From assembly GCF_020866965.1 (NCBI RefSeq), contig NZ_JAJATX010000014.1:23365-87364 (forward strand): a stretch of DNA of 64,000 nucleotides, in the 5' to 3' direction. The notes under the pieces are model-generated. The model was not told where the DNA came from. It saw only the letters and a list, made by a program, of their open reading frames with translations, and did no database searches. A program made the translations under genes and the position numbers. Every line of letters starts with the position of its first letter. The first letter of the stretch is position 1. Shown one piece after another: positions 48,715-56,169 of this stretch. Source of the DNA: Microvirga roseola. GTDB lineage: Bacteria; Pseudomonadota; Alphaproteobacteria; Rhizobiales; Beijerinckiaceae.

Positions 48715-50472
48715 ATGACCATCCAAGCAACCATCCTGCGCCCGGACGCGGCGCCGCGGCGGCGCTCGCCTGTCCGCTTCCAGAGGCTCTTCGGCCAGGA
48801 GGCCAGGAGTTTCTCTTTCCTCAGCGACGTCTGGTCGCTCGCCAGGCCCTACTGGCAATCGGACGAGCGAGGCTATGCCCGGCGCATGCTGGCGCTGCTG
48901 CTGGCCATCAAGTTCACGACCATCTGGATCTGCGTGCAGCAGAACCATTGGTATGCCAGCTTCTACGCGGCCATCGAAAGCCGTGATGTCTCAGCTTTCA
49001 TGAAGCAGATCGGTCTCTTCGGCCTCATCGCAGGCAGCTTCATCGCATCCCTCGTCTACTCCCATTGGGTGGCGGAGAGCCTGAAGCTGCGCTGGCGCAA
49101 TTGGCTGGTTCGCCGCTACACGCGGGACTGGCTCTCCAACCGGGCCTATTACCGCCTCCAGCTCCATGAAGAGCCCGGGACCAACCCGGACCAGCGCATC
49201 GTGGAGGATCTCGGCCTTTTCGCAGGCCAGACCATCAACCTCTCCGTCGGCTTTCTCGATGTGGCGGTCAGCCTGATTGCCTTCACCACGATCCTGTGGG
49301 GCCTGAGCGGCACGGTCACGGTCGCGGGCTTCTCGATTGCGGGCTACATGGTCTTCGCGATCTTCGGCTACACATTCCTCGCGAGTTGGTTCACTCACCT
49401 CATCGGCAATCCTCTCGCAAAGCTCCACACGGCGAACCAGAACCTGGAAAGCGACTTCCGCTACGGTCTCGTGCGGCTTCGGGAAAATGCCGAGACGATC
49501 GCCTTCTACCGGGGCGAGGAGCGGGAGGCAGGCCTCCTCGATGAGCGCTGGACCAAGGTGGTAGGCAATTTCTGGAGCATCATGCGCCGGGAGCGATCCA
49601 TTGGGTTCTTTGCGCATACTCACGGCCAGTTCAGCATCATCCTGCCCTTCCTGCTTTCCGCTCCGCGCTTCTTTACGGGGCAGATCACCTTCGCCCAGGT
49701 GATGCAGATCGCCGCCGCCTGCGGCGCGGTTCGGGCCTGCCTGAATTTCTTCATCACGAGCTACGGCCAGATCGCCCAGTGGCGGGCGACGACGGAGCGC
49801 CTCAAAAGCTTCCGGAAGCGCCTGGACGAGGCGAAGGCCGATGCATCCTCCCCAGTCACGGCGGAGCGTGGGGGCGAGGCTTTCGTCGTCCGCGATCTGG
49901 AACTGGCGCTGCCAAGCCGGAAAACCCTCGTCACCGGCGTGAACCTGGAAGTCGCCCGCGGCGAGGCTGTGCTGATCAAGGGCGCGTCGGGCACCGGCAA
50001 GAGCACTATGCTGCGGGCTGTGGCGGGCATCTGGCCCTACGCCAGCGGCCGGATCTCCTTTGCAGAGAGCGAGGTCTTCTTCGTGCCGCAGAAACCTTAT
50101 CTGCCCCTCGGCACCCTGAGGCAGGCCGCATTCTATCCTGCCGTCCCTTCCGGCGATGACGAAGAGGTCGCGCGGGTGCTCGAGGCCGTGCGCCTCGGCC
50201 ATCTCATCGAGCGCCTCGACGAGGTCGACAACTGGGGCCAGCTGCTCTCCGGCGGCGAGCAGCAGCGCCTGGGCTTCGCCCGCATCCTGCTGGCGAAGCC
50301 GCAAACGGTTTTCCTCGATGAGGCGACCTCCGCCCTCGATGAGGACACCGAACGCTATCTGTACGAACTCCTGCGCAAGGCCGAGTGGAAGCCGACGATC
50401 CTCAGCATCGGGCACCGCTCGACCCTGGACCGCTTTCACGACGGGACATTCGAGCTGAAGGCGGCAGCTTGA
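48715..50472 (+). CDS. ABC transporter, fused permease/ATPase of the SbmA/BacA type
   Basis: The 585-residue protein carries an SbmA/BacA-like membrane domain (about 35-350: WSLARPYWQSDER, WRNWLVRRYTRDWL, NPDQRIVEDL) and an ABC ATPase (about 375-580) with Walker A GASGTGKST, signature LSGGEQQRLGFAR and Walker B TVFLDEATSALDE. In this family (E. coli YddA-like, ABCD-like) the domains are fused; relatives move peptides, B12 or fatty acyl compounds. The substrate here is unknown. I chose ATG 48715 by homology; the frame is open from 48562. Confidence 0.88.
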   Translation: MTIQATILRPDAAPRRRSPVRFQRLFGQEARSFSFLSDVWSLARPYWQSDERGYARRMLALLLAIKFTTIWICVQQNHWYASFYAAIESRDVSAFMKQIGLFGLIAGSFIASLVYSHWVAESLKLRWRNWLVRRYTRDWLSNRAYYRLQLHEEPGTNPDQRIVEDLGLFAGQTINLSVGFLDVAVSLIAFTTILWGLSGTVTVAGFSIAGYMVFAIFGYTFLASWFTHLIGNPLAKLHTANQNLESDFRYGLVRLRENAETIAFYRGEEREAGLLDERWTKVVGNFWSIMRRERSIGFFAHTHGQFSIILPFLLSAPRFFTGQITFAQVMQIAAACGAVRACLNFFITSYGQIAQWRATTERLKSFRKRLDEAKADASSPVTAERGGEAFVVRDLELALPSRKTLVTGVNLEVARGEAVLIKGASGTGKSTMLRAVAGIWPYASGRISFAESEVFFVPQKPYLPLGTLRQAAFYPAVPSGDDEEVARVLEAVRLGHLIERLDEVDNWGQLLSGGEQQRLGFARILLAKPQTVFLDEATSALDEDTERYLYELLRKAEWKPTILSIGHRSTLDRFHDGTFELKAAA

Positions 50473-50613
50473 GGCCTGCACCGGAAGGATTGCCTCCCGC
50501 GCTGCGGTACCGGCGCGGAATGGTAAAAGCCGCACGTCTCCGGCCGTAGTAGGATCACCCTGGCTGGGGCGGCAGGCCGGGCCGGTTTTTGCCGGCTCCG
50601 GATGGAGGCCCGC

Positions 50614-51441
50614 ATGGATACCGAGCAGCAGGTCGCACGGCACTACACGCACGGCAATCTCGAAAGCGCGATCCTCGACGTACTCCGCACAAGCGGCAAG
50701 GATGTCGAGAACCTCGATCCTTCCGACCTTTCAGGCGCCGACGAGTTCCATCTCGGTTGGCATGCGGAGACAGTCGAGTTCGCCAAGGAACTCGGCCTCA
50801 ATCCCGGCATGCATGTGTTCGACATCGGCGCAGGGATCGGCGGCCCGGCACGACATTTCGGGAAGGCGCATCATTGCCGCGTTACCGGCATCGACCTCAC
50901 GCAGGAATTTGTGGAGGTCGCCAATGCCCTTACCCGGCGCTGCGGACTGGATGACCGGGTGTCGTTCCAGCAGGCGAGCGCGCTCGCCCTTCCCTTTTCG
51001 GACTCCACCTTCGATGCCGCGACCATGATCCATGTGGGCATGAACATCGCTGACAAGCCGCGGCTGTTCTCCGAAGCCCGCCGTGTCCTCAAGCCCGGAG
51101 CGCTTTTCGGCGTCTACGACATCACGCATGCGAGCGAGGCCGCTATTCCCTACCCGATGCCCTGGGCGGCCACGGAGGAGACCAGCTTTGTCGAGACGCT
51201 CAGCGACTATCGGACGAAGCTCGAAGCCGCCGGCTTCCGGATCGAGAAGGAGCGCGACCGCAGCGCCTTCGCGCTCGAACTCGGACGCCGGATGCGTGAG
51301 AAAGCTGCAACGGACGGCATGCCGCCTCTCGGTCTCCACACCCTGATGGGTCCGGCGACCCAGGAACGGCTTGCCAATGTGATGAGGGCGCTCGACCAGG
51401 GGACCATCGCCCCGGTCGAGATCATTGTGCGAGCTATCTGA
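50614..51441 (+). CDS. SAM-dependent methyltransferase
   Basis: The 275-residue class I methyltransferase has motif I VFDIGAGIGGPARHFG, acidic VTGIDLTQEFV and a motif around MIHVGMNIADKPRLFSEARRVLKPGA, the pattern of small-molecule methyltransferases such as sarcosine or tocopherol enzymes. The first ~60 residues (YTHGNLESAILDVL) are typical of that group. I chose ATG 50614, five bases after GGAGG; another ATG lies at 50602. The substrate is unknown. It lies 141 bases after the ABC gene. Confidence 0.85.
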   Translation: MDTEQQVARHYTHGNLESAILDVLRTSGKDVENLDPSDLSGADEFHLGWHAETVEFAKELGLNPGMHVFDIGAGIGGPARHFGKAHHCRVTGIDLTQEFVEVANALTRRCGLDDRVSFQQASALALPFSDSTFDAATMIHVGMNIADKPRLFSEARRVLKPGALFGVYDITHASEAAIPYPMPWAATEETSFVETLSDYRTKLEAAGFRIEKERDRSAFALELGRRMREKAATDGMPPLGLHTLMGPATQERLANVMRALDQGTIAPVEIIVRAI

Positions 51442-51905
51442 TCGCGGATTGCTTCAGATCGAAGGACCGCGATCAGGTCCAGCCCGTTTCGCGCCACCAG
51501 CTACTGCTTGGCCGGTTGTGCGGAATCCCCGGTCGCTGTGACCTCAAGAGCCTGCCGGAGTTCGCGAGCCGCGAAGTTCTAGGCGCTTTCGGCATCCTCC
51601 ACCACGGGAGCAATACTGAAGAGCTCATGGGTCACACCCTCATAGTTCTGGTAGGTCACCTGGGAGTGACAATCCGATGACCCGTAAACCCGGCAAGGAA
51701 GCCTCCCATTCCAGCGCCGCAATAATCTCCTCCCAGCCACGGTTCGTCTGCTACCGTACCGAATTCCCGCACGGGGCATCGAACGCTTCGCCCAGGCCCC
51801 TGTTACTCCCACTGACCGTGTGCGACGGCCAGCACCCGATCTCGGCTGCATGCCGCACCGGATGAAACGCAGATCCCCTTTCCAGGATCGATCAGGAGGA
51901 GCGAC
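51442..51905. other. Gene-poor stretch with a decayed hydrolase
   Basis: This gap between the methyltransferase and the EF-hand protein contains no intact gene. Its left part is a minus-strand remnant of an alpha/beta-hydrolase (listed separately). Another minus-strand frame (about 51670-51780) reads RGWEEIIAALEWEASLPGLR after a stop, possibly a second remnant that I cannot name. The right end holds the ribosome-binding site of the EF-hand gene (aggagga). Confidence 0.6.
51501..51680 (-). pseudogene. Alpha/beta-hydrolase C-terminal remnant with in-frame stop
   Basis: The minus strand reads VTYQNYEGVTHELFSIAPVV, then EDAESA, a TAG stop (51581-51579), then NFAARELRQALEV and a TAG at 51503-51501. 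This matches the C-terminal end of alpha/beta-hydrolase-3 esterases, with the catalytic His in GVTH. The rest of the enzyme (about 250 residues) is absent upstream. The interrupting stop and missing body indicate a pseudogene fragment. Confidence 0.7.
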
Positions 51906-53255
51906 ATGATTTCCAAGCGACTCGTTCAACCGTCACTCGTGGCACTCGCCCTCGGTGCGGGTCTTGCCTTTTCCGCATCGGCCCAGACGGGCTTTCAGGC
52001 GCAGCCTCATCAGCAGAACCAGCTTATGATGCAGGAAGGGCAGGTCGGCCCCCGCACAGCAGGTGGCCTCCGGGACTGGAGCTACAACGATATCTACCGG
52101 AGCGGCTGGAGTGCTGAACGACTCCTAGACGACGCCGAGGTCATCGGGCCGCTTGGTGAGGAAATCGGCAATGTCGAGAACATCATCATCAGCGATCAGG
52201 GACAGATCCTCGGTATCGTGGCAGAAGTCGGCGGATTCTGGGATATCGGCGATACCCATGTCTTCGTACCCTGGAACCAGGTACGGGTGAGCCCCACCCT
52301 TGACCGGGTCGTCATTCCGGTCACGGAGGAAAACGTCGAGGAGTACACCTACGGCGCCAATGACATCCTGACCCGCGGCGCCGTCACGCAGACCCAGGTC
52401 GTCGACGACAATCTTGAGACAGGGCCAAGGCTCTGGAAGGCAACCGACCTCATGGACGACTATGCCTATCTGCGCGGCGATGTCGGCTATGGCTATGTCA
52501 ACGACCTGATTTTCTCGACCGACGGTACCCTGCAAGCTCTCGTCGTGAACGCAGCCACAGCCTATGGCGGCGGCTATCGAGCCTTTCCGGCTTACGGATA
52601 TGGCTACGGCGCAGGTTGGAATCCCGGCGCCGCCAACATCAACCTGGGCTATGACGAGACCGACGTCGTCAACCTTGCGCCATTCGAGTATAATCGGATG
52701 CCGGGCCGGGTGATGATCCGAAACCAGGCCGAAGCTGGCGGCGTGGCCCAGCGGATGGACACGGCAGCGAACGTGACAGGCGCCGTCCCGACGCAGTGGA
52801 CGTTCCGTGATGTCGACGCCGACAGGAACCTGGAACTCACTGACCGCGAATTCTCAAGGGTCAGCGCCGGTATCTATGACCGTTGGGATGTAAACCGGGA
52901 TTCCCGCCTCGATGCGGATGAGTTCTACACCGGCTATTATCGCGTGTTCGACACTGACCGCGACTGGAACATTTCGCAGAGCGAGTTCAACACCGGCTGG
53001 AACAACTGGGGCATTGGCGAACCACCGGTCGCCTATAACGACCTCGACACCGGCCGCGACGGTATCGTCGATCAGAGCGAGTTCCTGAGCGGAATGGAGC
53101 GAGTCGGCTATTATGATCGCTGGGATGCCAACCGGGACGCGGCCCTCGACCAGAATGAGTTCAACACCGGCATGTACGATGTGTGGGATGCGGATTCCGA
53201 CGGTGTCCTCGCCCAGAACGAATTTAACGATCTGAGCGAGCGCGGCTGGTTCTGA
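51906..53255 (+). CDS. Secreted PRC-barrel protein with six EF-hand-like loops
   Basis: The 449-residue protein has a signal peptide (LVALALGAGLAFSASA). Two PRC-barrel-like domains follow (about 68-150, GEEIGNVENIIISDQG; and 175-262, GYGYVNDLIFSTDG), separated by a Gly/Tyr-rich part. The C-terminal third carries six loops of EF-hand type (starting about residues 302, 328, 349, 381, 407 and 428; for example DVNRDSRLDADEF, DADSDGVLAQNEF), so it should bind calcium in the periplasm or outside. Its role is unknown. A strong AGGAGGAG site precedes the ATG. Confidence 0.88.
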   Translation: MISKRLVQPSLVALALGAGLAFSASAQTGFQAQPHQQNQLMMQEGQVGPRTAGGLRDWSYNDIYRSGWSAERLLDDAEVIGPLGEEIGNVENIIISDQGQILGIVAEVGGFWDIGDTHVFVPWNQVRVSPTLDRVVIPVTEENVEEYTYGANDILTRGAVTQTQVVDDNLETGPRLWKATDLMDDYAYLRGDVGYGYVNDLIFSTDGTLQALVVNAATAYGGGYRAFPAYGYGYGAGWNPGAANINLGYDETDVVNLAPFEYNRMPGRVMIRNQAEAGGVAQRMDTAANVTGAVPTQWTFRDVDADRNLELTDREFSRVSAGIYDRWDVNRDSRLDADEFYTGYYRVFDTDRDWNISQSEFNTGWNNWGIGEPPVAYNDLDTGRDGIVDQSEFLSGMERVGYYDRWDANRDAALDQNEFNTGMYDVWDADSDGVLAQNEFNDLSERGWF

Positions 53256-53394
53256 CCCCAGTCTGGTAGGCTCCTGAGGGCCTAACTGGAAGATCCGAAT
53301 GGCCGGGCGAATGCTCGGCCATTCTTACGTCTGCGGCCGAAGCAAAGCCTTGGCAGAGGCATTGTCTCGGACAAAGCTTCCGAGGGAGGATTTC

Positions 53395-53943
53395 ATGGGT
53401 CTGTACCATCGGCACGGAGTTCAGAGCACGGCGGCAATCGCCGGGCACCCACTCCACCACATGCTCGTCACCATCCCCATCGGCCTCCTGATCGGAGCTC
53501 TCGCGAGCGACGTCGCCTTCCGCGTTACCGCCGATCCGTTCTGGGCCCGTGGCTCCTACTGGCTCCTCGCCGGGGGAATCGTCACCGCCCTGATTGCTGC
53601 AGTTCCCGGCTTCATCGACTTCCTTACCATCGACCGAGTGCGCAATGTCTGGATCTCCTGGACCCACATGATCGGCAACCTCGTCGTGGTGGCGCTCGCA
53701 GGTGTGAACCTGTGGCTCCGCTGGGACGACCCGGTGGCCGGGCTCGAGAATGGAGGCCTGTGGCTGTCGGTGGCTATCGTGGCGCTGCTGCTGTTCACCG
53801 GCTGGCTTGGCGGCGAACTTGCCTATCGTTACGGGATTGGTGCAATCCGCGACTACAGCCCGAAAGCCGAGCAGTTCCACGTGGAGGTCGACCGAGAGGA
53901 CGTTGCAGCTAGCTACGGACGTCGCCGCTCCGGGAGCATGTAG
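53395..53943 (+). CDS. DUF2231 membrane protein
   Basis: This 182-residue protein has four hydrophobic segments and the DUF2231 hallmark near the start (IAGHPLHHMLVTIPIGLL), where paired histidines could bind heme or metal. Later segments read WLLAGGIVTALIAAVPGFIDF and WTHMIGNLVVVALAGVNLWL. The C-terminal ~25 residues are polar. I chose ATG 53395 after GGGAGGATTTC; an earlier ATG at 53299 has no family match. It stands between the EF-hand gene and a small porin-like gene. Confidence 0.88.
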   Translation: MGLYHRHGVQSTAAIAGHPLHHMLVTIPIGLLIGALASDVAFRVTADPFWARGSYWLLAGGIVTALIAAVPGFIDFLTIDRVRNVWISWTHMIGNLVVVALAGVNLWLRWDDPVAGLENGGLWLSVAIVALLLFTGWLGGELAYRYGIGAIRDYSPKAEQFHVEVDREDVAASYGRRRSGSM

Positions 53944-54015
53944 CGAAAACACGACGCGCGCTGGGCGGACCTGTGCTAGTGTCGGGCACAATCGCTACGA
54001 TAAGACGGATACCTG

Positions 54016-54309
54016 ATGAAGCGTCTCGCCCTCGTTCTCCTGGGCCTTGTTCTTGCAGGCGCAGCCTATGGAGCGCCGCGCGGAGAGGCCCAGTGCCAGC
54101 CGGGCTTTGCTTTGCTCGAGGATGGTGCGACCTGTGTGCGCATCAGCGGTCGGGTCAGAGCGGACAGCATTGTCGGAGAAGATCACGGGCTGTCCAGGAA
54201 CTCGGTTGAGCTCGAAACGAGCGGGCGCATTCAACTCGACGTCAGACGCCGGACGGAATACGGCCCCCTGCGCGCCGTCATCCGGGTCGAGGGCCAGAAG
54301 CCCCGTTGA
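54016..54309 (+). CDS. Small secreted protein with porin-like head
   Basis: The 97-residue protein has a signal peptide (LVLLGLVLAGAAYGAPRG) and a mature part with CQPGFALLEDGATCVRISGR and VRADS. This cysteine-paired C-x(12-14)-C-hRISGRVR pattern resembles the beginning of alphaproteobacterial porins (Porin_2), but a full barrel is absent. It may be a stand-alone small relative or a stump; the frame is intact. It is followed by a strong hairpin. Confidence 0.7.
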   Translation: MKRLALVLLGLVLAGAAYGAPRGEAQCQPGFALLEDGATCVRISGRVRADSIVGEDHGLSRNSVELETSGRIQLDVRRRTEYGPLRAVIRVEGQKPR

Positions 54310-54324
54310 TGTCCTTCCTGCATG

Positions 54325-54361
54325 AAAAAGGCCCTGTCCAGAGGATCCGGACAGGGCCTTG
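54325..54361 (-). terminator. Rho-independent terminator between two convergent small genes
   Basis: A perfect 12-base-pair stem (aaggccctgtcc / ggacagggcctt) with a 9-base loop lies between the porin-like gene and the repeat-bearing secreted protein. On the minus strand it is followed by a T-run (aaaaa on plus at 54325-54329); on the plus strand the T-run is short, so it mainly serves the minus-strand gene. Confidence 0.85.
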
Positions 54362-54380
54362 AGCCTTGGAGAGCCGACGC

Positions 54381-54725
54381 TTAGTAGCGCGGCGGAAGGC
54401 TGTTGCGGTACGTGCTGGGGTTTGTCACCTGCGAGCCGCTAGCGTTCGGAACCGGCGGCGGGGAGACCATGTTCGGCGGCAGCGGATTGTAGATCGAACC
54501 CGTCGTAGCCGGGGACGGCTGACCCGGGCTGGCGGTGTTGCCGTACGTGCAGGGGTTGGTCACCTGCGAACCACTAGCGTTCGGAACAGGGGCACAGGTG
54601 CCAGTGACAGCCTGCTGACCAGGACCAGGATTCACAACGGCCGGACCGTAAGCCTGCTGAGCCATAGCTCCGGTGGCGCCGAGAGCCAGCGCACCGATGG
54701 CGGTCGTCAGAAAAATGCGTTTCAT
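54381..54725 (-). CDS. Secreted Pro/Asn-rich protein with an internal duplication
   Basis: The 114-residue protein has a signal peptide (TTAIGALALGATGAMA) and a mature part of low complexity: PVPNASGSQVTNP occurs twice, followed by CTYGN and STYRN, with Gly/Pro-rich linkers. I do not recognise the family. The duplication is also visible in the DNA (54401-54455 and 54536-54590). It may be periplasmic or cell-surface; function is unknown. Confidence 0.75.
   Translation of the reverse strand: MKRIFLTTAIGALALGATGAMAQQAYGPAVVNPGPGQQAVTGTCAPVPNASGSQVTNPCTYGNTASPGQPSPATTGSIYNPLPPNMVSPPPVPNASGSQVTNPSTYRNSLPPRY
54401..54590. repeat. Internal direct repeat of about 55 bases
   Basis: 54401-54455 and 54536-54590 align over about 55 bases with six mismatches and lie 135 bases apart, in the same frame. 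They encode the two PVPNASGSQVTNP units. Confidence 0.85.
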
Positions 54726-55080
54726 TTACCTTCTCCATCGTTAGGCACCGCTTGGAGCGCCGTGCCCTTGATCTTGGGGCTAACGCAAGCATCAAGCCAA
54801 AGTTTCGACCTGAATGGGCAAGGCACGGTTTGCAAACAGGGAAAATCGAATATCGAGGAAATTCACACCGAAAGCCTTGTCCTGCAATGATTTCGGGGCT
54901 CTGCCGCATCACAACCGCCACGCTTGAGCAGGAGTTCCATTGTCTCTGCTCAAGCATCCGTGACATGCAGCTCGCACTGCTCGGACGCCGTAGGAACCAT
55001 CAATAATGTGCGCGGTTGCTTGCTGGCAGATGGAAAGCCTGCTGCTAGTCGAAGAGGAGATCCCCATTCACGCTCACGAA
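54726..55080. other. Gene-free stretch upstream of the copper-storage protein
   Basis: The 355 bases hold the divergent promoters of the secreted repeat protein and the four-helix copper protein. A perfect 10-base inverted repeat is at 54922-54955 (listed separately). A GGAAC word at about 54990 could be part of a weak sigma-EcfG-type promoter, but the -10 half is not a good match. No coding region was supported. Confidence 0.45.
54922..54955. promoter_or_regulatory. Perfect dyad upstream of the copper-storage gene
   Basis: gcttgagcag (54922-54931) and ctgctcaagc (54946-54955) form a perfect 10-base inverted repeat with a 14-base spacer. No T-run follows, so it is not an obvious terminator. 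It may be an operator or stem-loop in the promoter region of the downstream gene, 125 bases away. Confidence 0.4.
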
Positions 55081-55470
55081 ATGATCAGCACGCATCCTCA
55101 CGTGAAGGGGAGCACCAATGACGTGCTCATTCGTTGCATTGAGGAATGCTTCGACTGTGCACAAACCTGCACATCCTGCGCCGATGCATGTCTGGGCGAA
55201 GGAATGGTCGCGGAACTGACGCAGTGCATCCGCCGCAACATGGATTGTGCGGATATCTGCATGGCCACTGGGACCGTGGCGACCCGGCGGACCGGCTCCA
55301 ACGAAGAGGTCATCCGCCGTATGCTCGCCGCCTGCATGGATGCTTGCCGCACCTGCGGTGAGGAATGCGAGCGCCATGCCGGCATGCACGAGCACTGCCG
55401 TATCTGCGCCGAAGCGTGCCGCCGCTGCGAGCAGGCCTGCAGGCAGGCCATGGACAGCATGTCGGCCTAG
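55081..55470 (+). CDS. Four-helix bundle copper-binding protein (Csp3-like, DUF326)
   Basis: The 129-residue protein carries 18 cysteines in C-x3-C and C-x2-C spacing (CIEECFDCAQTCTSC, MLAACMDACRTCGEEC, HCRICAEACRRCEQAC) that would line a four-helix bundle and bind many Cu(I) ions. Cytosolic Csp3 proteins have this pattern and no signal peptide, as here. I chose ATG 55081 (MISTHPHV) by homology; ATG 55030 and an ORF start at 55006 are possible. It probably buffers copper. Confidence 0.88.
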   Translation: MISTHPHVKGSTNDVLIRCIEECFDCAQTCTSCADACLGEGMVAELTQCIRRNMDCADICMATGTVATRRTGSNEEVIRRMLAACMDACRTCGEECERHAGMHEHCRICAEACRRCEQACRQAMDSMSA

Positions 55471-55484
55471 CGCCGAGGGACTGC

Positions 55485-56027
55485 TCAGTTTTCGAATGCA
55501 GGGGTCTGCCCAGTCTCCTGCATGGAACCGGCTGCTCCATACCGCATCCAGATTAGCGCAAAGCCGACCAGCGGGATAAGGATGTCCGTGTAGAAGATTA
55601 CGCCTGCATTGCCCGGTGCATAGTTATGCGCCTCAACTATCTGCACCGCATGGCCTGCAGCCGCGCCCCAAAGGAAGCAGGCAGGACCGATGACGGCGGC
55701 AAGGCGGGCGCCTGCACTGCCTTTGAAGGCGAGGAAGCCGACAACCGAAAACCCGAAACTGGCAAAGCCGACCTCTTTCTGAAACGGGCTGGTCTGCCAA
55801 CCGATGAATGAAGCAGCCATTTCCGAAAAGAAGACGTGCATCACGAAATTGTAGAGGAAGGTGACGCCGAGCGCGAAGAACAGGAACCAGGACAGCAGAG
55901 CCTCCGCAACCACCACGCGGCTTAGCAGGCGGGGACGGCGCAGGAGCGCGACAAACGCCGCAATAAGTCCCAGCAAAAAGAACGTCAGCGTAAAGTTGCT
56001 CAGCGCAAGCGTGATGATCTGCTCCAT
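55485..56027 (-). CDS. DUF6790-like membrane protein
   Basis: This 180-residue protein has about five hydrophobic segments (LTFFLLGLIAAFVALL, LSWFLFFALGVTFLYNF, FGFSVVGFLAF) and the conserved region ASFIGWQTSPFQKEVGF. It resembles the uncharacterised DUF6790 family, a match from memory. The preferred start is ATG 56027 after a GGGAGGGG site; the frame is open to 56102. It converges with the copper-storage gene. Confidence 0.75.
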   Translation of the reverse strand: MEQIITLALSNFTLTFFLLGLIAAFVALLRRPRLLSRVVVAEALLSWFLFFALGVTFLYNFVMHVFFSEMAASFIGWQTSPFQKEVGFASFGFSVVGFLAFKGSAGARLAAVIGPACFLWGAAAGHAVQIVEAHNYAPGNAGVIFYTDILIPLVGFALIWMRYGAAGSMQETGQTPAFEN

Positions 56028-56169
56028 TCGCCCCTCCCGGTCGTAGATCCGGGCCGAACTTTGAGGCCTGGGAGCGGGTCTTGCAAGCGGGCAGCTATGC
56101 AACGAGACGATTTAAGGCGGATTGCTGTCGCTGCGCGCCGCCGCGGTTTCCAAGCTTGGCGGAACACTC

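Noticed and set aside
54985-55015. Possible sigma-EcfG promoter (GGAAC word) before the copper-storage gene
   Set aside because: The -10 half and spacing do not match the GGAAC-N16/17-CGTT pattern well enough.
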